Source: Deltaproteobacteria bacterium
Lineage (GTDB): Bacteria; Desulfobacterota; GWC2-55-46
Reading direction: 5' to 3'
NCBI GenBank assembly: GCA_016213015.1
Contig: JACRCE010000016.1
Location: 1 to 50,904 of the forward strand
DNA length: 50,904 nt
The translations under genes were made by a program, and so were the position numbers. This document shows, piece by piece, positions 9,445-18,849 of this stretch; the stretch's first letter is position 1, and each line of letters starts with the position of its first letter. A model generated the notes under the pieces. That model saw nothing but the letters and a program-made list of their open reading frames with translations, made no database searches and had not been told where the DNA came from.

Positions 9445-11421
9445 CTACGCCCTCTCCTTCAAGAGCACGTCAACGATTGACGGGTCAGCAAGGGTTGAGG
9501 TGTCGCCGAGGTCTTCAGTCTGGCCAGCGGCAATCTTCCTAAGGATGCGCCGCATTATCTTGCCGCTTCTGGTCTTTGGAAGTCCGGTCGTGAACTGTAT
9601 CCTGTCGGGCTTGGCAATCGGGCTTATCTCTTTTTTGACGTGCTCTTCGAGGTTTTTTCTCAGCGCGTCGTCCCCATGCACCCCTTCTTTAAGCACGACA
9701 AAGGCCCAAAGCCCCTCGCCCTTTACTTCGTGCGGAAAGCCGACGACCGCGGCCTCGGCTACGGTTGAATACGCAACGAGCGCGCTTTCCACCTCTGCCG
9801 TGCCGAGCCTGTGGCCTGAGACGTTCACAACGTCGTCAATCCTGCCCATGAGCCAATAATCCCCGTCCTCGTCCATGCGCGCCCCGTCGCCGCTGAGATA
9901 GTAGCCCGGAAATCTGTTGAAGTAGACCTCCTTGGTGCGCGTATGCTCACGATCTCCGTACATGCCGCGCATGATGCCGGGCCAGGGTTTTTCTATTACA
10001 AGGTATCCGCCCTCGTTCACGGCGGCCTCCCTCCCATCCTCCTTGATTATCTTGGGCGCTATGCCGAAAAACGGCCTTGTCGCGGACCCGGGTTTCAATG
10101 TGGTTGCCCCGGGCAAAGGGGAGATGAGTATGCCGCCGGTCTCGGTCTGCCACCATGTGTCAACGACCGGAAGCTTGCCCTTGCCAACGACCTCGTGATA
10201 CCATATCCATGCCTCCGGGTTTATCGGCTCTCCGACTGAGCCGAGGAGTTTTAAGCTTGAAAGGTCGTGCCTCGTTACCCACTCTGTGCCGCTTCTCATC
10301 AAGGCCCTTATGGCCGTGGGCGCGGTATAGAGGGTCGAGACCCTGTGCTTCTCTATTATCTCCCAGAACCTATCAGGGTTCGGCCACGTGGGTATGCCCT
10401 CGAACATGAGGGTAGTGGCGCCGCAGGCAAGCGGGCCGTATATGATGTAGCTGTGTCCGGTAACCCAGCCGATGTCGGCCGTGCAGAAAAAGATGTCCTC
10501 GTCCTTGTAGTCGAATATCCACTTGAAGGTAAGGGCGCTGTACACGAGATACCCGGCAATGGTGTGGACGACCCCCTTGGGTTTTCCGGTTGAGCCGCTT
10601 GTGTAGAGGATGAATAGAGTATCTTCCGCGTCCATCTCTGCCGGGGCACAGACGGCCGAGATGCCGCTTACCTCGTCGTGCCACCAACTGTCCCTGTTGG
10701 AGAGCATGGGCACGTTTGCGCCGGTTCTTCTGACTACTATGACCTTTTCAACGGAGGCGCAGTCCTTCAACGCGCTGTCGCAGTTGGCCTTCATGGGCAC
10801 GCTCTTTCCGCCGCGCACCCCCTCGTCAGAGGTTATGACAAGCCTTGAGGCGCAATCAATAATCCTCTCCTTCAGGGATGACGGGCTGAAGCCGCCGAAG
10901 ACCACGGAGTGTATGGCGCCTATCCTCGCGCAGGCGAGCACTGCAAACGCAAGCTCAGGTATCATGGGCAGATAGATGGTAACGCGGTCGCCCTTCTTGA
11001 CGCCTTTTTTCAATAAGACGTTCGCAAAGCGGTTGACCTCGTAAGAAAGCTGTTGATAGGTAAAGGACTTGTATTGCCCGTCGTCGGACTCCCATATTAT
11101 GGCGGCCTTGTTCCTCCGCCATGTCTTCAAGTGCCTGTCAATGCAGTTGTACGATGCATTGAGCTTTCCGTTCAGATACCACTTGACATCGCACCTCTTG
11201 AAGTCCCATTCAAGGGTTGAGTCCCATTTTTTCGTCCAGTCCAATATTGACGCCTGCCTTGCCCAGAAACCCTCCATGTCCTCGATGGACTCTTTGTAGA
11301 GCCTTGCGTACTCATCCATGCCTTTTATGTGCGCCGAGGCGGAGAGTTCCTTTGACGGGGCAAAGGCTCTCTTTTCGCTCATCATCACGTCAATGGTGTT
11401 GTTTGATTTTTTATCGGTCAT
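9445..11421 (-). CDS. acs: Acetyl-CoA synthetase
   Basis: [45 protein letters not shown]. Confidence 0.96.
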   Translation of the reverse strand: MTDKKSNNTIDVMMSEKRAFAPSKELSASAHIKGMDEYARLYKESIEDMEGFWARQASILDWTKKWDSTLEWDFKRCDVKWYLNGKLNASYNCIDRHLKTWRRNKAAIIWESDDGQYKSFTYQQLSYEVNRFANVLLKKGVKKGDRVTIYLPMIPELAFAVLACARIGAIHSVVFGGFSPSSLKERIIDCASRLVITSDEGVRGGKSVPMKANCDSALKDCASVEKVIVVRRTGANVPMLSNRDSWWHDEVSGISAVCAPAEMDAEDTLFILYTSGSTGKPKGVVHTIAGYLVYSALTFKWIFDYKDEDIFFCTADIGWVTGHSYIIYGPLACGATTLMFEGIPTWPNPDRFWEIIEKHRVSTLYTAPTAIRALMRSGTEWVTRHDLSSLKLLGSVGEPINPEAWIWYHEVVGKGKLPVVDTWWQTETGGILISPLPGATTLKPGSATRPFFGIAPKIIKEDGREAAVNEGGYLVIEKPWPGIMRGMYGDREHTRTKEVYFNRFPGYYLSGDGARMDEDGDYWLMGRIDDVVNVSGHRLGTAEVESALVAYSTVAEAAVVGFPHEVKGEGLWAFVVLKEGVHGDDALRKNLEEHVKKEISPIAKPDRIQFTTGLPKTRSGKIMRRILRKIAAGQTEDLGDTSTLADPSIVDVLLKERA

Positions 11422-11484
11422 TTTGAAGCCTCCTCATGGAAAGCGTGATTCCAGTGCTTGAGTATATCAGAGCCGTTTTTTTAT

Positions 11485-11704
11485 GCAACTTACCTTTCTT
11501 GAAAGACCGGTTGCCGGTCGGCTCACGCCAACGGCGTGATAAGACCGGCTTCAAAATGAAAACTTCCTTGCCGGGGCTAACCGCGCCTTTGCGGTTAGCC
11601 AGCGGTAAGCCAAAGAACTTTAATAGGGAATAATCGGCAAGGCTGACGAATACCCATATTGCCCGTGCGGCTTATCCTCCTTTCTTTGAAGAAAGGTAAG
11701 TTGC
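11485..11704. repeat. Repeat family B, long form, with 16-bp terminal inverted repeats
   Basis: GCAACTTACCTTTCTT ... AAGAAAGGTAAGTTGC ends; internal stems TCACGCC-AAC-GGCGTGA and GGCTAACCGC-N6-GCGGTTAGCC; conserved CCAAAGAACTTTAATAGGGAATA...GGCTGACGAATAC...TTGCCC. Confidence 0.8.
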
Positions 11705-11754
11705 TTTAGTCAAAGGTATGTGCTAAAAATTATGATACTTAAGAGGTGTGAGCC

Positions 11755-12024
11755 ATGCGTTTCGGACTTAACCAGAACATCATGTACAATGGCGTGGTCT
11801 ACCACGTCCAGACCGAGGACGGCGGGAACTCGAATCCCGTCATAACGACCCATCTTTTCAAGGACGGCGGAACGATATTCGCGTCCCGGCGCGCCAACTA
11901 CGCGGACAAGCTCAACGCTGAAAACCTCGACGAGGTCGTCAAGGAGATGATGCGAAGCCAGACCATCGCGATACTTAAAGATTTGAAGGCGGGGCTGTTC
12001 GACGAGGCGCTGACAAAGAAATGA
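11755..12024 (+). CDS. Conserved hypothetical protein, 89 aa
   Basis: MRFGLNQNIMYNGVVYHVQTEDGGNSNPVITTHLFKDGGTIFASRRANYAD; coding-like composition, not overlapped by a better candidate. Confidence 0.65.
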   Translation: MRFGLNQNIMYNGVVYHVQTEDGGNSNPVITTHLFKDGGTIFASRRANYADKLNAENLDEVVKEMMRSQTIAILKDLKAGLFDEALTKK

Positions 12025-12105
12025 CCCACCTTTTTTGAAAAAAAGGCGGGTCAAAAAACTTTAATAAGGCTTTGAGATTCCGGCTGACGGACACCCTTTG
12101 CGCCC
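12023..12105. repeat. Repeat family B, short form
   Basis: GACCCACCTTTTTTGAAAAAAAGGCGGGTC hairpin followed by CAAAAAACTTTAATAAGG...CGGCTGACGGACACCC...GCCC. Confidence 0.65.
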
Positions 12106-12127
12106 GCGCTCAAACGGTCACAAAACC

Positions 12128-13372
12128 ATGCCAATAACGGCGATCAGAGGATTCAACGACATACTCCCGGCGGAGGCGCTTGTCTGGAGGCGCATCGAAG
12201 AGACGGCGTGGCGGATTTTTTTAACCTACGGGTTTTCAGAGATAAAACTGCCGGTTGTCGAGAAGACCGCGCTGTTTTCCCGCTCCATAGGCGAGGCGAC
12301 CGATATAGTTGAAAAGGAGATGTACACATTTTCAGACAGAAGCAACGAGTCATTGACGCTTCGTCCCGAGGGCACGGCCTCTGTCGTGCGCGCCTACATA
12401 GAGCATAAGCTCTACGTCGCTCCGGTAACGAGGCTCTATTATACCGGCCCAATGTTCAGGTACGAAAGGCCGCAAAAGGGCAGGTACCGCCAGTTCTACC
12501 AGATGGGAGCAGAGGTGCTCGGCGAGGAAAGCCCGATGGCCGACGCAGAGACCATCTCGATGCTGATGTCCTTTTTCAAGGCCGTCGGTGTAATAGGCGC
12601 GCGGCTCAATATCAACTCATTGGGCTGTTCATCCTGCAGGCCCGCGTACAAGGACGCTTTAAGGGTATTCCTTAAAGATAGAGTCAGCGCGCTTTGCGAC
12701 AACTGTCAAAGGAGGCTTGAGGCCAATCCGCTCCGCGCACTGGACTGCAAGGGCGTTGGTTGTATAGAGGCAACTGCCGATGCCCCGGCGATCATTGAAT
12801 CCCTTTGCGCTTCGTGCTCAACTCACTTTGACGGACTCAAATCATCCCTGAACGACGCTGGAGTGGAATATGCCGTTAACCCCCGCATGGTCAGGGGACT
12901 TGACTATTACACAAAGACCACCTTCGAGATAACGGCCGATACCGGCCTCGGCTCTCAAAACGCGGTTGCCGCGGGCGGCAGGTACGACGGCCTCGTTGAG
13001 GAGCTTGAAGGCCCCAAGACCCCGTGCTTCGGCTTTGCCGTCGGCGTTGAAAGACTCTCACTGCTTCTTGGAAAGGATGTTGCCGTCAAAACGCCGATAA
13101 ATGTCTTTATCGCGCTTGGACACGAGCCGCGTAGCAAAGGCTCTGAGCTTATCCGCGGCCTGCGCGACAAGGGGATGGTCGTTATCGAGGAGTTCTCCGA
13201 AGGCGCGCTCAAGAACAGGATGAAACGCGCCGACAGGCTCGGCGCAAGCCGCGTAATAATCCTCGGCGAGGATGAGTTGAAAGAAGGCGTGGTAACGATA
13301 AAGGACATGGCAACGGCCGCTCAGGAAAAGGTGAGGTTTGAGGAACTGGCCGACAGGCTTGGCGCGTCATGA
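12128..13372 (+). CDS. hisS: Histidyl-tRNA synthetase
   Basis: MPITAIRGFNDILPAEA; LTLRPEGTASVVRAY; MVRGLDYYTKTTFE; AAGGRYDGLVEELEG. Confidence 0.95.
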   Translation: MPITAIRGFNDILPAEALVWRRIEETAWRIFLTYGFSEIKLPVVEKTALFSRSIGEATDIVEKEMYTFSDRSNESLTLRPEGTASVVRAYIEHKLYVAPVTRLYYTGPMFRYERPQKGRYRQFYQMGAEVLGEESPMADAETISMLMSFFKAVGVIGARLNINSLGCSSCRPAYKDALRVFLKDRVSALCDNCQRRLEANPLRALDCKGVGCIEATADAPAIIESLCASCSTHFDGLKSSLNDAGVEYAVNPRMVRGLDYYTKTTFEITADTGLGSQNAVAAGGRYDGLVEELEGPKTPCFGFAVGVERLSLLLGKDVAVKTPINVFIALGHEPRSKGSELIRGLRDKGMVVIEEFSEGALKNRMKRADRLGASRVIILGEDELKEGVVTIKDMATAAQEKVRFEELADRLGAS

Positions 13373-13482
13373 CGCTGGGCGTTAAAAAACCTATGGCAAG
13401 AAAAATAAACTGCTGAGATGTATCCGAATGAGACGGCTATTTTCTTTTTCAAAAAACACTTAAGGGTGCTTTTAAAAACGTG

Positions 13483-13488
13483 TATAAT
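13483..13488 (+). promoter_or_regulatory. Putative -10 box (TATAAT) for the R-M cassette
   Basis: TATAAT 9 bp before the methyltransferase ATG; would imply a leaderless or very short-leader transcript. No clear -35. Confidence 0.35.
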
Positions 13489-13497
13489 TGAATAATT

Positions 13498-14646
13498 ATG
13501 AATTTTAAATTTGGTGAATTATTCAGCGGCCCTGGCGGGTTAGCTCTTGGCGCTAAGTCGGCAAAGGTTGTCGCGGGCGGGCAAGCGTTCTCTATTTCTC
13601 ATGCTTGGGCTACAGATTATGATAAGGACACATGCGCTACTTACCGAAATAATATCTGCCCTGACAATCCAAAATCCATTGTCTGTTGTGATATTAGAAA
13701 ACTTGATTTTAGAAAGTTAAAAAACATATCCGGTATAGATGCTTTGGCTTTTGGTTTTCCATGCAACGATTATAGCATGGTCGGCGAACAGAAAGGCATG
13801 GATGGAATTTATGGCCCGTTGTACTCATACGGAGTTAACGCACTAAGTATTTTCCAGCCTAAATTTTTTCTTGCAGAAAATGTCGGGGGATTAAGAAATG
13901 CCAATGATGGAAAAGCATTAGACAGGATATTGCATGAACTGCATCAGGCAGGTTATGTCGTTACGCCGCATCTCTATAAATTTGAACAGTACGGCGTACC
14001 GCAAGCAAGACATAGAATAATAATCATCGGAATCCGCAATGACATAAATATAAATTTTTATGTGCCTGCGCCCACGCATGTAATACCTGTTACTTGCAGA
14101 GCGGCTATTGAAAAGCCGCCAATACCAAACGATGCCCCAAATAATGAATTAACCAAACAATCCCAGCAGGTTATTAACCGCCTGCAATTAATAAAACCGG
14201 GCGAGAATGCTTTCACTGCCGTTTTGCCTGAAAAATTACGGTTGAATGTAAGAGGGGCAAAGATCAGCCAGATTTATAAAAGACTCAACCCTGATAAACC
14301 TGCATACACTATCACAGGGAGCGGCGGCGGCGGAACTCATGTTTACCATTGGAAAGAGAACAGGGCATTAACCAACCGAGAGCGCGCCAGATTACAGACA
14401 TTCCCTGATAATTATATTTTTTCTGGCTCTAAAGAAAGCGTTAGAAAACAAATAGGTATGGCAGTGCCGCCATTAGGCATCAAGATTATTTTTGAAGCAG
14501 TTCTCAAAAGTTTTGCTGGTATTGATTATCCCAAGATAGAAAACAATATCAAAAACAGCACACCTGACAGCCAAATTGTACCTGTCAGATGGTATTGCTT
14601 GAGGAACAAGAAGAATATCTTGTCTGTTAAAACAAGGTGCGAATGA
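13498..14646 (+). CDS. DNA (cytosine-5)-methyltransferase
   Basis: FGELFSGPGGLALGAKSA; ALAFGFPCNDYSMVGEQKG (PC motif); FFLAENVGGL (ENV motif); QARHRIIIIGI. Confidence 0.93.
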   Translation: MNFKFGELFSGPGGLALGAKSAKVVAGGQAFSISHAWATDYDKDTCATYRNNICPDNPKSIVCCDIRKLDFRKLKNISGIDALAFGFPCNDYSMVGEQKGMDGIYGPLYSYGVNALSIFQPKFFLAENVGGLRNANDGKALDRILHELHQAGYVVTPHLYKFEQYGVPQARHRIIIIGIRNDININFYVPAPTHVIPVTCRAAIEKPPIPNDAPNNELTKQSQQVINRLQLIKPGENAFTAVLPEKLRLNVRGAKISQIYKRLNPDKPAYTITGSGGGGTHVYHWKENRALTNRERARLQTFPDNYIFSGSKESVRKQIGMAVPPLGIKIIFEAVLKSFAGIDYPKIENNIKNSTPDSQIVPVRWYCLRNKKNILSVKTRCE

Positions 14647-15641
14647 TTACAGAAAATCTTTTCAACAAAGTTCTTATTGATCCTGCCAAAAATGGGGCTG
14701 ATACTCTTTATGTTGTTTCCGGATATGCAACTGCGGCCATGACTTTTCACCATTTTGAGTCTTTAAAGAAAAAACACGGCAAACAGATCAAAATTAATCT
14801 CATTGTGGGAATGTGTCCATATGACGGGTTGTCTTTAAGCAATCACAAGGCATTTCAGCATCTTTCCAGCGTTGATTTTCCTGATCATTTTGAATGCAAT
14901 TATATCGTTAATTCTCCGCCGGTTCATTCAAAAACATATGCGTGGTTCCAAGGTAAAAGGCCAGTCATCGGTTTTGTAGGTTCGGCAAATTACACGCAGA
15001 ATGCTTTTAGTAAATATCAGCGTGAGTTGTTGATTTCATGCGACCCAAAAATTGGACTTGATTATTTTAAGAGTCTAATATCCGACTCGGTTTACTGCAC
15101 TCATAATGAGATAGAAAATTATATCGAAATTTACCGCGATACATATTACAGCCGCAGAAAAAAGGAACAACTTGAAAAGCAGGGCATACAACTGATAACT
15201 TCTGGAAAAGATGATTTGCAAGATTTACCAGCTGTCAAAATCTCTTTCCTTGACAGGCAGGGCAGCCTGCCTCAACGTTCCGGTTTGAATTGGGGACAAC
15301 GGCCAGAGGAAGGACGTGAACCAAATCAGGCTTATATAAAACTTCCATCCTCCGTTTATAAAACTGATTTTTTCCCGTCTGTTGCTGCTCATTTCACGGT
15401 TTTAACTGATGATAATAAAGTGCTGATTTGTACAAGCGCACAACAAAACGGCAAGGCTATTCATACCCCGCACAATAACAGCCTAATTGGTGAATACTTC
15501 CGTCATCGGCTTAGTATTCCTTCAGGTCATCCTGTAACTAAAAACGATTTGCTCCGCTATGGCAGAACGGACATAGATTTCTACAAAATAGACGATGAAA
15601 CCTATTTTATGGATTTTTCTGTTTCTGTCCGGCATGGATAA
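14637..15641 (+). CDS. PLD-family type II restriction endonuclease (NgoFVII-like)
   Basis: PLD-type HSKTYAWFQGKRPVIGFVGSANYTQNAF; overlaps the C5-MTase and vsr genes; context matches NgoFVII-type systems. Confidence 0.75.
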   Translation: MRMITENLFNKVLIDPAKNGADTLYVVSGYATAAMTFHHFESLKKKHGKQIKINLIVGMCPYDGLSLSNHKAFQHLSSVDFPDHFECNYIVNSPPVHSKTYAWFQGKRPVIGFVGSANYTQNAFSKYQRELLISCDPKIGLDYFKSLISDSVYCTHNEIENYIEIYRDTYYSRRKKEQLEKQGIQLITSGKDDLQDLPAVKISFLDRQGSLPQRSGLNWGQRPEEGREPNQAYIKLPSSVYKTDFFPSVAAHFTVLTDDNKVLICTSAQQNGKAIHTPHNNSLIGEYFRHRLSIPSGHPVTKNDLLRYGRTDIDFYKIDDETYFMDFSVSVRHG

Positions 15642-16044
15642 TCTTACAAAAGAACAACGCCGCAAAAACATGCAGAATATCCGCTCGGCAGGAACAAAAC
15701 CAGAGCGTATAATAATGCGTGAATTAAAAAGAAGAAAAATTTATTTCGCAGGTCATGTCAAATCTGTAATTGGAAACCCCGATATCGTTTTCAGGAGAAA
15801 AAGGATTGCAGTGTTTATAGATTCTGATTTTTGGCATGGCCACCCGAAGCGGTGTATTATGCCGCAAACAAACATTGAATATTGGAGCAATAAAATTGCA
15901 CGAAACAAAAAACACGATAAAAACGTAAATCATATTTTGAAAAAAGGTGGTTGGGCAGTTATTAGATTGTGGGACTATGATGTCAAAAATCGTTTTGATA
16001 AGTGCATTCAAATGATTCTTAATGAGCTTGAAAAACAACCTTAA
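15634..16044 (+). CDS. vsr: Very short patch repair endonuclease (Vsr)
   Basis: MDNLTKEQRRKNMQNIRSAGTKPERIIMRELKRR; IAVFIDSDFWHGHPKRC; WAVIRLWDYDV. Confidence 0.92.
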   Translation: MDNLTKEQRRKNMQNIRSAGTKPERIIMRELKRRKIYFAGHVKSVIGNPDIVFRRKRIAVFIDSDFWHGHPKRCIMPQTNIEYWSNKIARNKKHDKNVNHILKKGGWAVIRLWDYDVKNRFDKCIQMILNELEKQP

Positions 16045-16100
16045 AGATTGGAAGTTTTTGAATTTGGATTAAAGTTCCGGCATCAAAAGGCGCATGACCG

Positions 16101-16313
16101 ATGTTTACCGACTCCTCTCTCATAGTGATTTTTGCCTTCATAATCTTTATCCTCGTTTCGATCGGCGCGGTCGTCGTGCTTTGGGCGGCCTTGCCGTTTT
16201 CGGTCTTCGGGGTCAAGGATTTACTGAAGAAGATGATTGCCGAGCAGGAAAAGACAAATGCGCTCCTCAGGGAGATGGCCGGAGCCTTAAAGCGCAAGGA
16301 CGACGCCTCTTAA
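16101..16313 (+). CDS. Small single-TM protein, 70 aa
   Basis: MFTDSSLIVIFAFIIFILVSIGAVVVLWAALPFSVFG + charged coil; hydrophobic N-terminus. Confidence 0.55.
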   Translation: MFTDSSLIVIFAFIIFILVSIGAVVVLWAALPFSVFGVKDLLKKMIAEQEKTNALLREMAGALKRKDDAS

Positions 16314-16321
16314 AAGAAAGG

Positions 16322-16404
16322 TTATCAGTTATCCGTTATCGGTTATCAGCAAAAGGTAGAGACGTTTTACACCGATAACCGTAAACCGATAACCGATAAC
16401 GGAT
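16322..16404. repeat. Word-repeat hairpin of GTTATCxG units
   Basis: GTTATCAGTTATCCGTTATCGGTTATCAG ... CCGATAACCGTAAACCGATAACCGATAACGG inverted arms, upstream of gspE-like gene. Confidence 0.75.
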
Positions 16405-16410
16405 ATTGTC

Positions 16411-18201
16411 ATGACTGAAACAAAAGAACTCACATTAGACTACGTTACCGCGCTTCTCCGTAAAAGGAACATGATCACCGAGGCGCAGGAGCGCGAGATA
16501 CACATCAAGGGCGAGGCCCAGCGCGCCCGTCTCAAGAAGTCGCAGGAGTCCTTTTACTCGTCAAGGAGAAGGCTTACCTTAAGCGAGATGGTCTCTCCCG
16601 CCGAGGTGGTGGCCTCTCTTAACATCCCGCTTGCGACGGACACGAAAAAACCGATTACAGAGGACATGATAACCGAGGCCATTGCCGAGGACGCGGGCAT
16701 TCCTTATGTGAAGATTGACCCCTTAAAGCTCAACCTCGACGTGGTAACATCCAATGTGCCGAGGCCGTTTGCCCAGAAGTACCTTGTAGTGCCCCTTGAG
16801 GAAAAGGACAAGGTGGTTACCATCGCCGTGGCCGACCCGTTCAACCTTGAGGCGATCGAGAGTCTCAAGGGCACGCGCAAGATGAAGATCAAGGCGGTGC
16901 TGAGTTCAAAGAGCGACATCTTGAAGATTGTCAGGGAGTTTTACGGCTTCCGTTACTCGGTCGGCGCGGCTGAAAAGGAGTTTAGCGGCGGCACGGACCT
17001 TGGAAACCTCGAGCAGTACGTAAAGCTCAGGGGCGCCGTCGAAATAGAGGCGACGGATCAGCACATAGTAAACGCGGTCGAGTATCTTCTTCATTACGCT
17101 TACGATCAGGGCGCAAGCGACATACACATAGAACCAAAGCGGGAAAAGTCCCTTGTGCGGCTTCGTATAGACGGGATGCTGCACTATATCCATACCGTGC
17201 CGAAGGCGGTTCACGCCTCCATCCTGTCGCGCATCAAGATGCTCTCCCGCATGGACATAGCAGAAAAGAGAAGGCCGCAGGACGGCAGGATAAAGACGGC
17301 CTTCAAGGACAGGGAGGTGGAGCTTCGCGTGTCCACCCTGCCGACCGCCTTCGGCGAAAAGGTGGTCATTAGAATCTTCGACCCTGAGATACTGTTTCAG
17401 GACGTGTCGACCTTGGGTTTTACTCATCGGGAGTTCGACGTGTTTTCGTCCTTCCTGAGAAAGAGCTACGGCATAATATTGGTTACAGGCCCCACGGGAA
17501 GCGGCAAGACCACCACGCTTTATTCGGCCATGAAGTCGCTCTCCACGCCTGAGGTGAACATCGTAACCATCGAGGACCCGATAGAGATGATAGTGGAGGA
17601 GTTCAATCAGGTCGGCGTACAGCCGCTTATAGGCGTTGACTTCGCCGGGAGCCTGAGGACGATATTGCGCCAGGACCCCGATATAATAATGGTGGGAGAG
17701 ATACGCGACAAGGACACGGCGCAAAACGCGGTGCAGGCCGCGCTTACGGGTCACCTCGTGTTCTCGACGCTCCACACGAACGACGCGCCCACTTCCATCA
17801 CAAGGCTGTTTGACCTCGGTGTGCCGCCGTTTCTCATAAACTCCACCATCATAGGGATATTGGCCCAAAGGCTTGTAAGGAAGATTTGCAAACATTGCGC
17901 CAAGCAGAGGCCGCTTACCCATGAGGAGATGGAGCATCTGAGGCTCAAGCCAAAGGAGTATGCCGTCTCTTACGGCGAGGGATGCACCGAGTGCAGGGGC
18001 ACTGGCTACAAGGGCAGGACAGCGGTCTTCGAGGTGCTCGGGTTTTCGGACGCGATACGGCGGCTCGTTACCAACGCAACCGACGTCTCGCTCGTGGAAA
18101 AGGCGGCAAGGGCCGAGGGCATGTCAACGCTCAGGGAGAGCGCCATAAGAAAGATGCTCCAAGGCGTTACTACTTATGAAGAGGTGGTGAGCGTAACATG
18201 A
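16411..18201 (+). CDS. gspE: Type II secretion / type IV pilus assembly ATPase (GspE/PilB family)
   Basis: Walker A GPTGSGKTTTLYSAM; Walker B RQDPDIIMVGEIRD; tetracysteine CKHC...CTEC; N-terminal MshEN-like domain. Confidence 0.9.
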   Translation: MTETKELTLDYVTALLRKRNMITEAQEREIHIKGEAQRARLKKSQESFYSSRRRLTLSEMVSPAEVVASLNIPLATDTKKPITEDMITEAIAEDAGIPYVKIDPLKLNLDVVTSNVPRPFAQKYLVVPLEEKDKVVTIAVADPFNLEAIESLKGTRKMKIKAVLSSKSDILKIVREFYGFRYSVGAAEKEFSGGTDLGNLEQYVKLRGAVEIEATDQHIVNAVEYLLHYAYDQGASDIHIEPKREKSLVRLRIDGMLHYIHTVPKAVHASILSRIKMLSRMDIAEKRRPQDGRIKTAFKDREVELRVSTLPTAFGEKVVIRIFDPEILFQDVSTLGFTHREFDVFSSFLRKSYGIILVTGPTGSGKTTTLYSAMKSLSTPEVNIVTIEDPIEMIVEEFNQVGVQPLIGVDFAGSLRTILRQDPDIIMVGEIRDKDTAQNAVQAALTGHLVFSTLHTNDAPTSITRLFDLGVPPFLINSTIIGILAQRLVRKICKHCAKQRPLTHEEMEHLRLKPKEYAVSYGEGCTECRGTGYKGRTAVFEVLGFSDAIRRLVTNATDVSLVEKAARAEGMSTLRESAIRKMLQGVTTYEEVVSVT

Positions 18202-18773
18202 AGATAGTCTCAGCTGAATTCGTCTTGAGCGCCTATAAGAGTTCTCATTATCCCAATGACGACCTTCCCGAGGTGGTTCTTATCGGCAGGAGCAACGTCG
18301 GCAAGTCGTCCCTTATAAACTCGCTCGTCAACCGCAAAGGGCTTGCAAAGACAAGCTCGGCCCCGGGCAAGACGCGCTCGATAAATTTTTACCGGATAAA
18401 CAACTCCTTTTATGTCGTAGACCTTCCGGGCTTCGGCTACGCCAACTGCCCTAAGAAGGTGCAACAGGGCTGGGAAAAGATGATAGAGGAGTACCTTGAA
18501 TGCCGCCCAAATCTCAAGGGCGTGTTCATCATCCTCGACCCGAGGCGTGACGCGACCGACGTCGAGCTTTCGCTTTATGCGTGGATCGAGCGATTATCCC
18601 TCCCGGTTGCAACGGTCTTGACAAAGACCGACAAACTGTCGCGCTCCGAGCTGGCGCGAAGGACAACGATTATAAAACAAGCGCTCGGCATGGAAAAACC
18701 GGTGCTCTTTTCGTCAATAACGGGCGTCGGCGTTCCTGAACTCGGCAACAGGATAAGGGAGATGACGGCTTGA
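18198..18773 (+). CDS. engB: Ribosome biogenesis GTPase EngB/YsxC
   Basis: GRSNVGKSSLINSL; LPGFGYANCPKKVQQGW; LTKTDKLSRSE. Confidence 0.95.
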   Translation: MKIVSAEFVLSAYKSSHYPNDDLPEVVLIGRSNVGKSSLINSLVNRKGLAKTSSAPGKTRSINFYRINNSFYVVDLPGFGYANCPKKVQQGWEKMIEEYLECRPNLKGVFIILDPRRDATDVELSLYAWIERLSLPVATVLTKTDKLSRSELARRTTIIKQALGMEKPVLFSSITGVGVPELGNRIREMTA

Positions 18774-18849
18774 GGCGACAGCCCTTGAAATATTCAGCTT
18801 GACAAAAACAGGCTAAAAGGGGATTAATCTAACGAATGGCGAGGGAGAT

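Noticed and set aside
16051-16095. Possible sixth family B copy after vsr (GAATTTGGATTAAAGTTCCGGC)
   Set aside because: Only a short, imperfect resemblance to the ATTCCCAATTAAAGTTCTTTGG module; no hairpin or GGCTGACG block.
16322-16404. GTTATCGG array considered as a CRISPR
   Set aside because: Units are ~8 bp, contiguous and inverted; no 23-45 bp repeats with unique spacers and no cas genes.
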